From Stutzerimonas kunmingensis (GTDB taxonomy: Bacteria; Pseudomonadota; Gammaproteobacteria; Pseudomonadales; Pseudomonadaceae), in NCBI RefSeq assembly GCF_014764705.1, contig NZ_JACXXG010000016.1, forward strand, positions 25,026-89,025: a stretch of 64,000 nucleotides of DNA. Reading direction: 5' to 3'. The position numbers and the translations under genes are program-made. The first letter of the stretch is position 1, and each line of letters opens with the position of its first letter. Positions 1-11,669 of this stretch are shown in pieces. The notes below the pieces were generated by a model. That model did not search any database. It was not told where the DNA came from and worked only from the letters and a program-made list of their open reading frames with translations.

Positions 1-2154
1 TATCGCGAGTCCTCGCCGCGGATGAAGAAGTTCTTCGAGGTCTACGCCCGCGGCGTGAACGCCTACCTGTATCGCCATCAGGACAAGCTGCCGATGGACC
101 TTGCCGAGTCCGGCTACAAGCCTGAGTACTGGAAGCCCGAGGACTCGGTGCTGGTGTTCTGTTTGCTCAACTTCGGGCTTTCGCAGAATCTGCAGGAAGA
201 AGTGGCGGCGCTGCTGCTGGCGCAGAAGGTGGGTAGCGATAAGCTCGCCTGGTTGCTGCCGATCTATCCGGACGAAGCATTGCCGTTCGCCGAAGCCGAC
301 AAGCTCAAGGGACTCGCGCTGGGTGGATCGGTACCAGGGCTGGCGGCGATCGAGCAGGCGGCGCAAAACTTGGCATCGTTGACCCCGACTGGGATGGCTG
401 CGTCGAACAACTGGGCCATTGCCGGCAGCAACACCCGTAGCGGCAAACCGATTCTGGCCAACGACACGCACCTGCCGCTGTCGATGCCTTCGTACTGGAA
501 TTTCATGCAGGTCCGCGCACCGAAGTTCCAGGCCGCGGGTGTCACCATCGCCGGGGTGCCCGCAGTGGTCGCCGGTTTCAACGGCAAGCTCGGCTGGGGC
601 ATGACCATGGTGATGGGCGACAACCAGGACCTCTATCTCGAACAGGTGCGCCGTGAAGGCTCGCGGTTGATGTACCTGGCCGATGGCAAGTGGCTGCAGG
701 CCCGCGAGCGGCACGAAACCTACTTCGTCAAAGGCGAGCGGCCGATTCGCGAGATCATCTACGAAACCCGTAATGGGCCTCTGCTGAACACGGCGCTCGG
801 CGAGCGCAAGCACCCCTTGCAACCGCTACAGCTCCGCAGTGGTTACGGCCTTGCGCTGAAAACCACGCAGCTGGAGGCCGATCGCACCCTGGATGCCTTC
901 TTCGATCTGTCCCGCGCGCAATCGGTGGATCAGGCCTTCGAGGCGACCCGCGAAATTCGCGCGACGGCGCTGAATCTGGTGTTTGCTGACCAGCAGGGAA
1001 TCGGCTGGCAGGTCACCGGACGCTTCCCAAATCGTCGCGAGGGATTGGGGCTGGTGCCGTCGCCGGGTTGGGACAATCGTTATGAATGGGACGGCTTCGC
1101 TGATCCGATGCTGCATCCCTACGACCAAGATCCTATCCAGGGCTGGCTCGGCACCGCCAACCATCGCAGTGTACCGCGCGGTTACGGGATGCAGCTTTCC
1201 AGCTCCTGGTATGGCCCCGAGCGCTATGAGCGCCTGGCAGAACTGGCGGGGCGGGGCAAGCATGACACCCGCAGTACCATCGCGATGCAGTACGACCAAG
1301 TCACGCCGTTCGCCGCCAAGCTCAGGGCAATGTTCGAGGCGCCGGGCATGGCCGAGCCATTGCACAAGGCGATCGATGCACTGCCGGCCGCCGAACGCAG
1401 CAAGGCGCGAGAAGCGCTGGATCGACTGATGGCGTTCGACGGCAAGCTCGCTGCGGATTCGGCCGATGCTGCGCTGTATGGCGCTTTCCTGCACGAAAGC
1501 GCGCGGCAGACGTTCCTCGACGAGCTTGGGCCGGAAGATACGCAGGCGTGGCGAGCGCTGGTGCAGACGGCTAACACGTCCTACTCGGCGCAGGCGGACC
1601 ATTTGCTCGGGCGCGAGGACAGCCCGTTCTGGAATGACCAGCGGACTGCGCAAACCGAAGACAAGCCGGCGATTCTGGCACGTAGTCTTGCTGGTGCGGT
1701 GAGTCTGCTGGAAGGCCGCCTAGGCAACGATCGCAGTGCGTGGCAGTGGGGCAAGCTGCACACCGCCAGCTGGACCTCCGGCGCAACGCAGTTGGCGCCG
1801 CATATGCCTGCCAGCCAGCGGAGCAAGATCAACGCCATCGGCAGTTACCTAGACCGCGGCCCCTATGCCATGGGTGGCGATCACAGCACGTTGAATGCCT
1901 CGGCCTACAACATGGGGGCGAACTTCGATACCTGGCTGATCCCGGCGATGCGCATCCTCGTCGATTTCGGCCGCGACGAGCCGATGATCGGTCTCAACAG
2001 CTCGGGCCAGTCGGGCAATCCGGCCAGCCCGCACTATGCCGATGGTATCGACGCGTGGATGAAGGCGCAGTACATGAGCTTCCCGTTCAAGACGGAGAAT
2101 CTCGACAAGGTCTACGGCACGCAGCGCCTGTTGCTGACACCTGCTGGTAAATGA
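1..2154 (+). CDS. Penicillin acylase family protein (possible AHL acylase), 5' truncated
   Basis: The reading frame is open from base 1, so the true start and signal peptide lie upstream of the window. About 717 residues are visible. The motif ASNNWAIAG at nt 400-426 places the N-terminal nucleophile serine of the mature beta subunit at nt 403-405, followed by the family signature [12 protein letters not shown]. Family members are Ntn hydrolases, exported to the periplasm and self-cleaved into alpha and beta chains; they hydrolyse amide bonds in penicillins or acyl-homoserine lactones. The substrate cannot be told from sequence alone. In pseudomonads such proteins include QuiP, PvdQ and HacB, and I cannot assign this one to any of them. 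It converges on trmO with 19 bases between the stop codons. Confidence 0.88.
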   Translation, partial: YRESSPRMKKFFEVYARGVNAYLYRHQDKLPMDLAESGYKPEYWKPEDSVLVFCLLNFGLSQNLQEEVAALLLAQKVGSDKLAWLLPIYPDEALPFAEADKLKGLALGGSVPGLAAIEQAAQNLASLTPTGMAASNNWAIAGSNTRSGKPILANDTHLPLSMPSYWNFMQVRAPKFQAAGVTIAGVPAVVAGFNGKLGWGMTMVMGDNQDLYLEQVRREGSRLMYLADGKWLQARERHETYFVKGERPIREIIYETRNGPLLNTALGERKHPLQPLQLRSGYGLALKTTQLEADRTLDAFFDLSRAQSVDQAFEATREIRATALNLVFADQQGIGWQVTGRFPNRREGLGLVPSPGWDNRYEWDGFADPMLHPYDQDPIQGWLGTANHRSVPRGYGMQLSSSWYGPERYERLAELAGRGKHDTRSTIAMQYDQVTPFAAKLRAMFEAPGMAEPLHKAIDALPAAERSKAREALDRLMAFDGKLAADSADAALYGAFLHESARQTFLDELGPEDTQAWRALVQTANTSYSAQADHLLGREDSPFWNDQRTAQTEDKPAILARSLAGAVSLLEGRLGNDRSAWQWGKLHTASWTSGATQLAPHMPASQRSKINAIGSYLDRGPYAMGGDHSTLNASAYNMGANFDTWLIPAMRILVDFGRDEPMIGLNSSGQSGNPASPHYADGIDAWMKAQYMSFPFKTENLDKVYGTQRLLLTPAGK

Positions 2155-2173
2155 CGGGAGCGCCGCACCGGCA

Positions 2174-2881
2174 TCAGGCCGGTTGCGGCGCTGCTGGCGC
2201 GACTTCCAGAACGCGGATCACGCCTGGCGTCGGGTAGTGCCAGCGTACGTCCACATCCCATAACTGCGCGCCGTAACGCCGTTCGGGCTCCGGCTTCTGA
2301 TAGGCCGGGCGCGGGTCCTGCGCCAGGCACTGTTCGATGAGTTCGACCAGAGGCTCGCCCAGGCGCAGTGCTTCGCGGCGGGCTTGCAGCAATCCCGATT
2401 CCGACCATTGCACCTCAATCAACTCTGGCGCATCGGCGGCCATGTCGTTGCGTGCGTCAGGTAGCGCATCGGCGTAGGGCACGTAGGGTTTGATGTCCAG
2501 CACCGGGGTGCCGTCCAGCAGGTCGATGCCGGAAATGAACAGTCGTCCCGGCTCGACCTTATCCAGCCTGACCACCGACTGACCGATGCCATTGGGTCTG
2601 TGCGTTGCTCGCGTGGCGAACACGCCAACCATGCGATTGCCGCCCAGACGTGGCGGGCGAACCTTGAGGCGGGGTTTGCTTTCCAGCGCCTGATGGAAGA
2701 GAAACAGCAGCCACACGTGGCTGACCTGCTCGAGCCCGGCTACCGCATCACCACTGTCGAACGGCGGCAGCAGTTCCAGCACGCCACGTGCGGCTGGCGC
2801 CAGGCTGGGCTGGCGGGGGATGGCGAACTTCTCCTTGAAGCAGGAGCGGACGTAGCCGATCGGCGAGACGCTGTGATCCAT
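2174..2881 (-). CDS. trmO: tRNA (N6-threonylcarbamoyladenosine(37)-N6)-methyltransferase TrmO
   Basis: The 235-residue protein opens with SVSPIGYVRSCFKEKFAIPRQ, contains the RPPRLGGNRMVGVFATRATHRPN-type core (read at nt 2585-2670) and LDGTPVLDIKPYVPYAD, all typical of the TsaA/TrmO (YaeB) family. TrmO uses S-adenosylmethionine to methylate t6A37 in tRNA-Thr. Length matches the family. The upstream ribosome binding site is weak. It is followed by a 112-base gap to trpB, on the same strand, with no visible hairpin terminator. Confidence 0.92.
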   Translation of the reverse strand: MDHSVSPIGYVRSCFKEKFAIPRQPSLAPAARGVLELLPPFDSGDAVAGLEQVSHVWLLFLFHQALESKPRLKVRPPRLGGNRMVGVFATRATHRPNGIGQSVVRLDKVEPGRLFISGIDLLDGTPVLDIKPYVPYADALPDARNDMAADAPELIEVQWSESGLLQARREALRLGEPLVELIEQCLAQDPRPAYQKPEPERRYGAQLWDVDVRWHYPTPGVIRVLEVAPAAPQPA

Positions 2882-2993
2882 GAAGGCGGGCCTGGGAAGC
2901 AGTCGGGCGGCTGCGCATCTTACCCGCTATGGCCGCCGGTTGCGCTTCCAGTAGGCCGACACGCACATGCATCGCCGGCCCGCCGTTGACGTG

Positions 2994-4202
2994 TTACAGG
3001 CCGAGCAGATTGGCGACGTAATCAGCATCCTTGTCGCCGCGGCCAGATAGATTGACGAGGATATGGCTTTCCTTGCTCAGCGTCGGTGCGCTGCGGATGG
3101 CCCAGGCCACTGCGTGGGCGCTTTCCAGGGCCGGGATGATGCCTTCGACGCGGGAAAGGGTCATAAAGGCGTCGAGGCATTCCTGGTCGGTCGCGGTATG
3201 GTAGTTCACCCGGCCGATGTCCTTCAGGTAGCTGTGCTGTGGGCCGACCCCCGGGTAGTCCAGGCCGGAGGCGATGGAGTGCACCGCCGATGGATTGCCG
3301 TCTGCATCCTCCAGCACGTAGCAGGCCATGCCATGCAGTTCGCCTGGCTTGCCTTTGGACAGTGTGGCCGAGTGGCGGCCTGGCTTGTCCAGGCTTTCAC
3401 CCGCTGGCTCGATACCGACCAGCTCGACCGCGGCATCTTCGAGAAAGGCGGTGAACATGCCCATGGCATTCGAACCACCTCCGACGCAGGCAACCACGTG
3501 ATCGGGCAGGCGGCCATGTTTGGCGAGGAACTGCTCGCGGGCTTCGGTGCCGATGATCGACTGGAAGTCGCGGACCATCTTCGGGAACGGGTGCGGGCCG
3601 ACCACCGAGCCGATGGCGTAGATGTAGTTGTGCGGGTCCTTCAGGTATTCCTCGAAGGCGCTATCCACCGCTTCCTTGAGCGTCGCGGCGCCGCGGGTGA
3701 CCGCTACCAGCTTGCAGCCGAGGATCTTCATCTTGGTGACGTTCGGGTGTTCCTTCTCGATGTCCACCTGTCCCATGTGGATCTCGCAGGGAATGCCGAC
3801 CAGCGCGCAGGCAGTAGCCAGGGCAACCCCGTGCTGGCCGGCGCCAGTCTCCGCGATCACCTTCTTCTTGCCCATGAATTTGGCCAGCAGCGCCTCGCCC
3901 AGGCAGTGATTGATCTTGTGCGCGCCGGTGTGGTTCAGGTCTTCGCGCTTCAGATAGATCTGCGCGCCACCAAGCTGCTCGGACAGCCGCCGCGCATGGA
4001 AGATCGGGCTTGGCCGACCCACGTAGTCGGCGAACAGTGCGGCCAGTTCCTGCTGGAAGTCATCACGCTGGCGAATTTCCTCGTAGGCGAGGTTGATGTC
4101 GTCCATCGCCTGCTTGAGGTGCGGTGGGACCAGCTGGCCGCCATAGGGGCCGAAATATCCGTTGGCGTCGGGCATGGCGGTGAAGCGAGGATCGGACGAC
4201 AT
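2994..4202 (-). CDS. trpB: Tryptophan synthase beta subunit, stand-alone divergent type
   Basis: A 402-residue PLP enzyme of the TrpB family, which joins indole and serine to make tryptophan. The PLP lysine motif is [10 protein letters not shown]; the glycine-rich phosphate loop is [12 protein letters not shown]; the end reads [16 protein letters not shown]. The frame extends 19 residues upstream, but the family-typical start MSSDPRF at nt 4202 is chosen. No trpA is adjacent. Compared with the pseudomonad TrpB of trpBA operons as I remember it, this protein differs at many positions (for example [20 protein letters not shown]), so it is probably a second, solitary copy. Confidence 0.9.
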   Translation of the reverse strand: MSSDPRFTAMPDANGYFGPYGGQLVPPHLKQAMDDINLAYEEIRQRDDFQQELAALFADYVGRPSPIFHARRLSEQLGGAQIYLKREDLNHTGAHKINHCLGEALLAKFMGKKKVIAETGAGQHGVALATACALVGIPCEIHMGQVDIEKEHPNVTKMKILGCKLVAVTRGAATLKEAVDSAFEEYLKDPHNYIYAIGSVVGPHPFPKMVRDFQSIIGTEAREQFLAKHGRLPDHVVACVGGGSNAMGMFTAFLEDAAVELVGIEPAGESLDKPGRHSATLSKGKPGELHGMACYVLEDADGNPSAVHSIASGLDYPGVGPQHSYLKDIGRVNYHTATDQECLDAFMTLSRVEGIIPALESAHAVAWAIRSAPTLSKESHILVNLSGRGDKDADYVANLLGL

Positions 4203-4625
4203 GAACACATCTCTGCAGGTGGAATGGGAAGAAGGATGCTGCTGCGCGGGGCCGATCATAAGTCAGCGCACAATCGCTGAAAACGCCGAGCGGGGGCGGA
4301 GCGCTGGGCCGCTCGTGGCGAGGCGATTCGCATGAACGAAGGGTCGGATCAAGGCGCTTGGGGTGGTGCTGATTTCGCTGTGATTCGCGAAATTGACACT
4401 TATCGTGTAGGATGCACGCCGATTTCGCCATTATGGGAGCATGATTCAACTTGATTTTTTGTCGGCAGCAGCTTGCCGACGGGCATGGCTGTCATCAGTA
4501 CGGCCGCTATGCATGCCCATCCCGCCCTTGGTGCGCAGCAATTTCAAGAGATTTGCCCGCCACCTGCCGCAATACGTCGCACCGCGATGTCGTAAAAGCC
4601 AGAACAAGTTCAGGAGATAGAACTG
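4203..4625. other. Intergenic region between trpB and betT, with possible operator
   Basis: No convincing gene lies in these 423 bases. An inverted repeat ATTTCGC-N8-GCGAAAT occupies 4372-4393, and the half-site GATTTCGC recurs at 4421-4428. A TTGACA hexamer at 4393-4398 has no good -10 at standard spacing. The repeat could be a regulator site for trpB or betT, but this is only a guess. Confidence 0.35.
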
Positions 4626-6691
4626 ATGAACGAGGCTGAGCTCTCGCCCAATGATTCCGAAGCGCCGGCTGACCGGATCAATCCCGTAGTTTTCTACGGT
4701 TCCGCAATCGCCATCGTGGCGTTTGCCATATGGACGATGTTCTTCACTGATCGCTCCCAAGCGGTCATCAACACGGTACTTGGCTGGATATCCGACACAT
4801 TCGGTTGGTTCTACTTTCTCGCGTGCTGGTCTACCTGCTCATCGTGGTGATCGTGGCTACCAGCCGCTACGGCAAGATCCGCCTTGGGCCGGATCATTCC
4901 AAACCCGAATTCAACGTGGTCACCTGGGCGGCGATGCTGTTTTCCGCCGGGATCGGCATCGACCTGCTGTTCTTCTGCATCGCCGAACCCATCACCCAGT
5001 TTCTCGAGCCACCGGTAGGCGAGGGCGGAACCACCCAGGCCGCGCGCCACGCCATGGAGCTGACCTTCCTGCACTGGGGCCTTTCCGGTTGGGGTGTCTA
5101 TACCCTGGTCGGCATGTCGCTGGCGTATTTCAGCTTTCGCCAGGGCTTGCCGCTGTCGATCCGCTCATCGCTGTATCCGATCTTCGGCAAGCGCATCTAC
5201 GGCCACATCGGGCATACCGTCGATACCGCCGCGGTGCTGGGCACGGTGTTCGGCATCGCTACCAGTCTCGGCATCGGCATCATCCAGCTCAACTTCGGCC
5301 TCAACTACATCTTCGGCATACCGGAAGGCACGCTCACCCAGGCGGTGCTGGTGGTGCTGATCGTGGTGTTCTCGGCAATCTCGGCGGCGACCGGGGTCGA
5401 GCGCGGGATTCGCCGGCTTTCCGAATTCAACATGCTGCTGGCGGTCCTGCTGCTGCTGTTCGTGCTGGTGGTCGGCGATACGGTGTTCCTGCTCAACGCG
5501 CTGGTGATGAACGTCGGCGACTACTTCTCCAACTTCATCAGCCTGTCGCTGGACACCTACGCCTACCGCCGACCGACCGACTGGCTGAACGCCTGGACAG
5601 TGTTCTTCTGGGCCTGGTGGATCGCCTGGGGGCCGTTCGTGGGCCTGTTTCTGGCGCGCATTTCCCGCGGACGCACCATCCGCGAGTTCGTCATCGGCAC
5701 GTTGCTGCTGCCGCTGGCCTTCATGATGGCCTGGATGTCGATCATGGGTAACAGCGCCATCGAGATGGTCATGGGCGGTGCCCTCGAATTCGGTCAACAG
5801 GCGGTGAGCAACCCTGGCTCGTCGATCTATCTGTTCCTGCAGAGCCTGCCCTGGGCCGGTCTCACTACCATCGTGGTGACCATCCTCGCCATTGTGTTCT
5901 TCGTTACCTCAGGCGACTCCGGCTCGCTGGTGCTGTCGAACTTCACCTCCATCCTCAAGGATGTGAACAGCGATGCGCCGGTGTGGATGCGCATCCTCTG
6001 GGCGGCGATCATCGGCGTGCTCACCCTGGCGCTGCTGATTGCCGGCGGCCTGACCGCGCTGCAGGGCACCGTGGTGATCATGGGGCTGCCGTTCTCCATC
6101 GTCCTGCTGTTCATGATGTACGGGCTGTTCAAGGCATTGCACGTCGAGGGCGTCATGGCCGACAGCTACCAGAAGAGCCTGTCCGGCTATCTGTCCGGGC
6201 GCGCTACGCTGGAACACACGCAGATGAACTGGAGTCAGCGGCTGTCGCGGGCAATGAGCTTCCCCAGCCGTTCGCAGATCCGTCGCTACCTGAAGGACGT
6301 GTGCAAGCCGGCGATGGAGGAGATCCAGAAGGCGCTGGGCGAGAAGGGCGTGCCGGTGGAGATCGTCGAAGGCGAACCGGGCAACGAGCACCTGGCGCTG
6401 CACGTCAATCTGGGCAGCGAGCAGGACTTCACCTACCAGATCTGGCCGGTGCGCGGCACCATGCCGTCCTTTGCCCTGCGCACGCAGAGCGGCAACGCCG
6501 ACTACTACCGGCTTGAGGTGCATCTGCGTCAGGGCAGCCTGGGTTACGACCTGATGGGCTACTCGCGGCGCCAGCTGATCGAGGACATCCTCGACCACTA
6601 CGAGCACCACATGCACTTCCTGCATCTGCAACGCGAGAACGGCGGTGGTGAAAGCGGCATGCCCAATCCAGGCGCGGCGCCGACACCCTGA
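4626..6691 (+). pseudogene. betT: BetT choline/betaine BCCT transporter with apparent frameshift
   Basis: Two overlapping frames together give a full high-affinity choline transporter of the BCCT family. The first frame, from ATG 4626, gives the N-terminus and the start of TM1 (INPVVFYGSA, WTMFFTDRS, FGWFYFLA) and then runs into a stop at 4848. The second frame carries everything from VLVYLLIVVIVATSRYG to the end, including the BCCT core (FSAGIGIDLLFFCIAEP, FFWAWWIAWGPFVGLFLARISRG) and a long C-terminal cytoplasmic domain. Inserting one G near nt 4830 would give FLAVLVYLL and a 688-residue protein. Either the gene is inactivated or the base is a sequencing error. A TTG at 4805 could start a truncated product, but it would lack the first helix. 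Neighbouring betB and betA support the choline role. Confidence 0.85.
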
Positions 6692-6697
6692 CCCTGC

Positions 6698-6722
6698 ACG
6701 CCTCGGGCGATCCCCGAGGCGT
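6698..6722 (+). terminator. Hairpin between betT and betB
   Basis: ACGCCTCGGG-N5-CCCGAGGCGT forms a perfect 10-bp stem just after the betT stop. There is no strong U tract, so it may attenuate rather than fully terminate. Confidence 0.5.
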
Positions 6723-6784
6723 TCCATTCATGTCGCGGCAGCGTCGATCCGCTGCCGCCACGGACAGTACGAACGAGGTAGAAC

Positions 6785-8257
6785 ATGGCCCGTTTCCCAC
6801 GGCAGCAACTCTATATCCATGGCGGCTACGTCGACGCCAGCAGCAACCAGACCTTCGAGAGCATCAACCCGGCCAACGGCGAAGTCCTGGCCGAAGTGGC
6901 GGAGGCCGGTGCGGCCGATCTGGAACGCGCGGTTGAAAGCGCCGAGCAGGGCCAGCGCATCTGGGCGGCACTGACCGGCATCGAGCGGGCGCGAATCATG
7001 CGTCGTGCGGTCGATCTGCTGCGCGAGCGCAACGACGAGCTGGCCGTGCTGGAAACCCTGGACACCGGCAAGCCGCTGAGCGAAACCCGCAGCGTCGACA
7101 TCGTCACCGGCGCCGACGTGCTGGAGTACTACGCCGGCCTGGCTCCGGCCATCGAGGGCGAACAGATCCCGCTGCGTGACAGCAGTTTCGTCTATACCCG
7201 GCGCGAACCGCTGGGCGTGGTGGCCGGCATCGGCGCCTGGAACTATCCGATCCAGATCGCCCTGTGGAAATCCGCACCGGCGCTGGCTGCCGGCAATGCG
7301 ATGATCTTCAAACCCAGCGAAGTCACCTCGCTGAGCGCGCTGAAACTGGCGGAGATCTTCAGCGTGGCCGGGCTGCCCGATGGCGTGTTCAACGTGCTGA
7401 CCGGCAGTGGTGCCAGTATCGGATCGCTGATCACCGAGCACCCACGCATTGCCAAGGTGTCCTTCACCGGCGGCGTGGCCACCGGCAAGAAGGTCATGGC
7501 CAGCGCGGCGGCATCGTCGCTCAAGGACGTGACCATGGAGCTGGGCGGCAAGTCACCGCTGATCATCTGCGAGGATGCCGATCTGGACCGCGCGGCCGAT
7601 ATCGCGGTGATGGCCAATTTCTTCAGCTCCGGCCAGGTGTGCACCAACGGCACGCGGGTGTTCGTTCCGGCCGGTCTGAAAGCGGCGTTCGAGGCCAAGC
7701 TGCTGGAGCGCGTGCAGCGCATTCGCCTTGGTGATCCGCAGCAGGAGGAAACCAACTTCGGTCCGCTGGTCAGCTTCGCGCACATGAACAACGTGCTCGA
7801 CTACATCGCCAAGGGCAAGGCCGGCGGTGCGCGGCTGCTCTGTGGTGGCGAGCGGGTGACTGAAGGCGAATACGCCAAGGGCGCCTTTGTCGCACCGACC
7901 ATCTTCACCGACTGCAGCGACGACATGACCATCGTGCGCGAAGAGATCTTCGGCCCTGTGCTGAGCCTGCTCGAATACCAGGACGAGGACGAAGTCATCC
8001 GCCGCGCCAACGACACCGAGTACGGCCTTGCCGCCGGCGTCGTCACTACCGATCTGGCACGGGCGCACCGCATCATCCATCGCCTTGAGGCTGGCATCTG
8101 CTGGATCAATACCTGGGGTGAATCGCCGGCGCAGATGCCGGTCGGTGGTTACAAGCAGTCTGGCATCGGCCGCGAGAACGGCATCGCCTCGCTGGCGTAC
8201 TACACGCGGGTCAAGTCGGTACAGGTAGAGCTGGGCGAGTTCGCCTCGGTGTTCTGA
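6785..8257 (+). CDS. betB: Betaine aldehyde dehydrogenase
   Basis: A 490-residue NAD(P)-dependent aldehyde dehydrogenase that oxidises betaine aldehyde to glycine betaine. The cofactor region reads GAWNYPIQ, the general base glutamate is in [10 protein letters not shown] and the catalytic cysteine is in [12 protein letters not shown]. Length and the C-terminal [13 protein letters not shown] are typical of BetB. The start at 6785 follows GAGGT with good spacing. It lies 14 bases before betA and 93 bases after betT, and forms an operon with betA for osmoprotectant synthesis. Confidence 0.95.
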   Translation: MARFPRQQLYIHGGYVDASSNQTFESINPANGEVLAEVAEAGAADLERAVESAEQGQRIWAALTGIERARIMRRAVDLLRERNDELAVLETLDTGKPLSETRSVDIVTGADVLEYYAGLAPAIEGEQIPLRDSSFVYTRREPLGVVAGIGAWNYPIQIALWKSAPALAAGNAMIFKPSEVTSLSALKLAEIFSVAGLPDGVFNVLTGSGASIGSLITEHPRIAKVSFTGGVATGKKVMASAAASSLKDVTMELGGKSPLIICEDADLDRAADIAVMANFFSSGQVCTNGTRVFVPAGLKAAFEAKLLERVQRIRLGDPQQEETNFGPLVSFAHMNNVLDYIAKGKAGGARLLCGGERVTEGEYAKGAFVAPTIFTDCSDDMTIVREEIFGPVLSLLEYQDEDEVIRRANDTEYGLAAGVVTTDLARAHRIIHRLEAGICWINTWGESPAQMPVGGYKQSGIGRENGIASLAYYTRVKSVQVELGEFASVF

Positions 8258-8271
8258 GGGAGGTTTGAACC

Positions 8272-9945
8272 ATGGAATATGACTACATCATCATCGGCGC
8301 CGGCTCGGCAGGTAACGTGCTCGCCGCGCGCCTGACCGAGGACGCCGACGTCAGCGTGCTGCTGCTGGAAGCCGGCGGCCCGGACTATCGGCTGGATTTC
8401 CGCACCCAGATGCCTGCGGCACTGGCGTATCCGCTGCAAGGCACGCGCTACAACTGGGCCTACAAGACCGACCCCGAGCCGCACATGAACAACCGCCGCA
8501 TGGACTGCGGTCGCGGCAAGGGCCTGGGTGGTTCTTCGCTGATCAACGGCATGTGCTACATCCGCGGCAACGCCCTGGACTACGACAACTGGGCCAAGAC
8601 TCCGGGGCTGGAGGACTGGACCTACCTCGACTGCCTGCCGTACTTCCGCAAGGCCGAGTCGCGTGACATCGGCCCCAACGACTACCACGGCGGCGACGGC
8701 CCGGTCAGCGTGACCACACCCAAGGCAGACAACAACGAGCTGTTCCACGCCATGGTGGAAGCGGGCGTGCAGGCGGGCTTCCCGCGTACCGATGACCTCA
8801 ACGGCTACCAGCAGGAAGGCTTCGGCCCGATGGATCGCACCGTGACGCCCCAGGGCCGGCGCGCCAGCACGGCGCGCGGTTATCTGGATCAGGCCAAGGA
8901 GCGGCCGAACCTGACCATCCACACCCATGCCGTCACCGACCGTGTGCTGTTCGAGGGCAAGCGTGCCGTCGGCGTTCGTTACCTGCGCGGCCGCGAGCAG
9001 CCACAGGTGGCGCGTGCGCGCCGTGAAGTGCTGCTGTGCGGCGGCGCCATCGCCTCGCCGCAAATCCTGCAGCGCTCGGGGGTTGGCCCTGGCGCGTTGC
9101 TGAAGAAGCTCGGCGTCACGCTGGTGCAGGAGCTGCCCGGCGTCGGCCAGAACCTGCAGGATCACTTGGAGATGTACCTGCAGTTCGAGTGCCTGAAGCC
9201 GGTGTCGCTGTACCCGGCGCTCAAGTGGTGGAACCAGCCGGCCATCGGCGCCGAATGGCTGTTCCTCGGCAGCGGCATCGGTGCCAGCAACCAGTTCGAG
9301 GCTGGTGGCTTCATCCGCAGCAGCGAAGAGTTCGAATGGCCGAATATCCAGTTCCACTTTCTGCCGGTAGCGGTCAGCTACAACGGCAGCAACGCCCATG
9401 ACGGCCACAGCTTCCAGGCCCACGTCGGCTCGATGCGTTCACCCAGTCGCGGGCGCATCGAGATTCGCTCCACCGATCCGCGGGTCTATCCGAGCATCCT
9501 GTTCAACTACATGGCCCACGAGCAGGACTGGCGCGAGTTCCGTGATGCCATTCGCCTCACCCGCGAGATCATCGCGCAGCCCGCGCTCGATCCCTACCGT
9601 GGTCGCGAGCTGAACCCAGGCGTGGAAGCACAGAGCGATGCCGAGCTGGACGCCTTCGTCCGCGAGCACGCGGAGACGGCCTATCACCCGTCGTGCTCCT
9701 GCAAGATGGGCACGGACGATATGTCCGTGGTGGACGGGCAGGGGCGCGTGCATGGCCTGGACGGGTTGCGCGTGGTGGATGCCTCGATCATGCCGCAGAT
9801 CATCACCGGCAACCTCAACGCCACCACCATCATGCTGGCCGAGAAGATCGCCGACCGGATTCGCGGTCGCGAGCCGCTGCCGCGCAGCACGGCGAGCTAC
9901 TTCGTGGCCAACGGCGCACCGGTGCGGCAACCACCGCAGCGTTGA
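8272..9945 (+). CDS. betA: Choline dehydrogenase (GMC oxidoreductase)
   Basis: A 557-residue FAD enzyme that oxidises choline to betaine aldehyde at the membrane. The N-terminus [18 protein letters not shown] is the dinucleotide fold, [15 protein letters not shown] is GMC signature 1, and [11 protein letters not shown] near the C-terminus contains the active-site histidine region. The start at 8272 has GGGAGG upstream. It is the last gene of the betBA unit, closed by the strong terminator at 10041-10076. No betI repressor gene is next to it, unlike the usual betIBA order. Confidence 0.95.
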   Translation: MEYDYIIIGAGSAGNVLAARLTEDADVSVLLLEAGGPDYRLDFRTQMPAALAYPLQGTRYNWAYKTDPEPHMNNRRMDCGRGKGLGGSSLINGMCYIRGNALDYDNWAKTPGLEDWTYLDCLPYFRKAESRDIGPNDYHGGDGPVSVTTPKADNNELFHAMVEAGVQAGFPRTDDLNGYQQEGFGPMDRTVTPQGRRASTARGYLDQAKERPNLTIHTHAVTDRVLFEGKRAVGVRYLRGREQPQVARARREVLLCGGAIASPQILQRSGVGPGALLKKLGVTLVQELPGVGQNLQDHLEMYLQFECLKPVSLYPALKWWNQPAIGAEWLFLGSGIGASNQFEAGGFIRSSEEFEWPNIQFHFLPVAVSYNGSNAHDGHSFQAHVGSMRSPSRGRIEIRSTDPRVYPSILFNYMAHEQDWREFRDAIRLTREIIAQPALDPYRGRELNPGVEAQSDAELDAFVREHAETAYHPSCSCKMGTDDMSVVDGQGRVHGLDGLRVVDASIMPQIITGNLNATTIMLAEKIADRIRGREPLPRSTASYFVANGAPVRQPPQR

Positions 9946-9962
9946 CGCGTTCGCCGTCAGGT

Positions 9963-9990
9963 GGTGGAAAAGGCTTCTCCGTTTTCCACC
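9963..9990. repeat. GGTGGAAAA/TTTTCCACC inverted repeat followed by CTACG
   Basis: A perfect 9-bp inverted repeat with a 10-base loop, followed by CTACG. Dispersed GGTGGA...TCCACCCTACG elements are, from memory, common between genes in P. stutzeri-type genomes. A related palindrome sits upstream of leuB. Confidence 0.5.
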
Positions 9991-10040
9991 CTACGCGGCT
10001 GGCGCTAATTGGTGTGCAGCGACCGTTGCGCGTAGCCAGA

Positions 10041-10076
10041 AACGAAAACGCCCCGCAGTAGCGGGGCGTTTTCGTT
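10041..10076. terminator. Strong bidirectional terminator between betA and rimO
   Basis: A perfect 16-bp stem with loop AGTA: AACGAAAACGCCCCGC pairs with its complement at 10061-10076. A-rich and T-rich flanks within the stem let it work for both convergent genes. Confidence 0.85.
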
Positions 10077-10088
10077 AGGCGGGGCGGA

Positions 10089-11411
10089 TCAGATCACTTC
10101 GGCCCAGAGGTCGTACTCGTCGGCGTGGGTGACGCGCACGCGGACCTTGTCGCCCGGCTGCAGCGGTTTCTCGCTGTCGATGTAGACCATGCCGTCGATC
10201 TCCGGGGCGTCGGCCCAGGAGCGGCCGATGGCGCCGTCCTCGTCCACTTCATCGATCAGCACGTCGAGTTCCTTGTCGACCTTCAGCTGCAGGCGCGCGG
10301 CGCTGATGGCCTGCTGGTGCGCCATGAAGCGGTCCCAGCGATCCTGCTTGATCTCGTCCGGTACCGGTTCCAGGCCCATGACCTCGGCCGGTGCGCCGTC
10401 AACCGGCGAATACTGGAAGCAGCCGACGCGGTCGAGCTGGGCTTCGGTTAGCCAGTCGAGCAGGTACTGAAAATCTTCTTCGGTCTCTCCGGGGAAGCCG
10501 ACGATGAAGGTCGAGCGGATGGTCAGCTCGGGGCAGATCTCGCGCCACTTCTTGATGCGCGCGAGGGTCTTGTCTTCGAAGGCCGGGCGCTTCATGGCCT
10601 TGAGCACCTTCGGGCTGGCGTGCTGGAAGGGGATGTCCAGGTACGGCAGGATCTTGCCGGCGGCCATCAGCGGGATCACGTCGTCGACGTTCGGGTACGG
10701 ATAAACGTAGTGCAGGCGCACCCACACGCCCATCTTGCCCAGCTCCTCGCACAGCTCGAGCATGCGCGTCTTGACCGGCTGGCCGTTCCAGAAATCAAGC
10801 TTGTACTTGAGGTCGACGCCATAGGCGCTGGTGTCCTGGCTGATCACCAGGACTTCCTTCACGCCGGCCTTGACCAGGCGCTCGGCTTCACTGAGCACAT
10901 CGCCCACCGGACGGCTGACCAGCTTGCCGCGCATCGACGGGATGATGCAGAAGCTACAGCTGTGGTTGCAGCCCTCGGAAATCTTCAGGTAGGCGTAGTG
11001 GCGCGGGGTGAGTTTGATGCCCTGCGGCGGCACCAGATCGACGAAGGGGTCATGCTCGATGTTCGGCGGCACCACTTCGTGTACCGCATTGACCACCTGC
11101 TCGTACTGCTGCGGCCCGGTGACGGCCAGCACGCTGGGGTGTACGCCGCGGATGTTGTTCTCGTCGACGCCCATGCAACCGGTGACGATCACCTTGCCGT
11201 TCTCGGCGATCGCCTCGCCGATGGCGTCCAGCGATTCGGCCTTGGCGCTGTCGATGAAACCGCAGGTGTTGACCACCACCACATCGGCATCCTCGTAGGA
11301 CGGCACGATCTGATAGCCCTCCATGCGCAGCTGGGTGAGGATGCGTTCAGAGTCGACCGTTGCCTTGGGGCAACCCAAGCTTACGAATCCGACTGTTGGC
11401 GTTTTGCTCAT
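10089..11411 (-). CDS. rimO: Ribosomal protein S12 methylthiotransferase RimO
   Basis: A 440-residue radical-SAM enzyme that adds a methylthio group to the conserved aspartate of ribosomal protein S12. The N-terminal methylthiotransferase domain starts [16 protein letters not shown] and has [10 protein letters not shown] and TGCMG cysteines for one iron-sulfur cluster. The radical-SAM motif is [19 protein letters not shown] domain ends the protein. The frame allows 20 more residues, but the start at 11411 is preferred because it matches the family N-terminus and follows GAGG. Confidence 0.95.
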   Translation of the reverse strand: MSKTPTVGFVSLGCPKATVDSERILTQLRMEGYQIVPSYEDADVVVVNTCGFIDSAKAESLDAIGEAIAENGKVIVTGCMGVDENNIRGVHPSVLAVTGPQQYEQVVNAVHEVVPPNIEHDPFVDLVPPQGIKLTPRHYAYLKISEGCNHSCSFCIIPSMRGKLVSRPVGDVLSEAERLVKAGVKEVLVISQDTSAYGVDLKYKLDFWNGQPVKTRMLELCEELGKMGVWVRLHYVYPYPNVDDVIPLMAAGKILPYLDIPFQHASPKVLKAMKRPAFEDKTLARIKKWREICPELTIRSTFIVGFPGETEEDFQYLLDWLTEAQLDRVGCFQYSPVDGAPAEVMGLEPVPDEIKQDRWDRFMAHQQAISAARLQLKVDKELDVLIDEVDEDGAIGRSWADAPEIDGMVYIDSEKPLQPGDKVRVRVTHADEYDLWAEVI

Positions 11412-11669
11412 CGACTTTGAACCTCGAAAACCGCGCATGAAAAAGGCGCGCGAGTATATAGAGCTGAGCATTTTTTAGCCAGACTGAAAGCGGCGGCGCT
11501 CGACCGTTCAGCGGTTCACCGTTCCATTGCCTTGGCCGGGAGCGGGGCGGTCTGGCTGGGCTAAACCTCGAACCATTGGTCGCATGCGGCGGTCGTACTG
11601 CGAATCGTGTTGCGCGAGGTGTCAAAAGGCTATCATCGCCGCCTTTATTCAACCGGGGAAATGGACTTC

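Noticed and set aside
3063..4280. Long plus-strand frame across trpB
   Set aside because: Antisense shadow of trpB with no motif of its own.
8200..9423. Long minus-strand frame across betA
   Set aside because: Antisense shadow of choline dehydrogenase.
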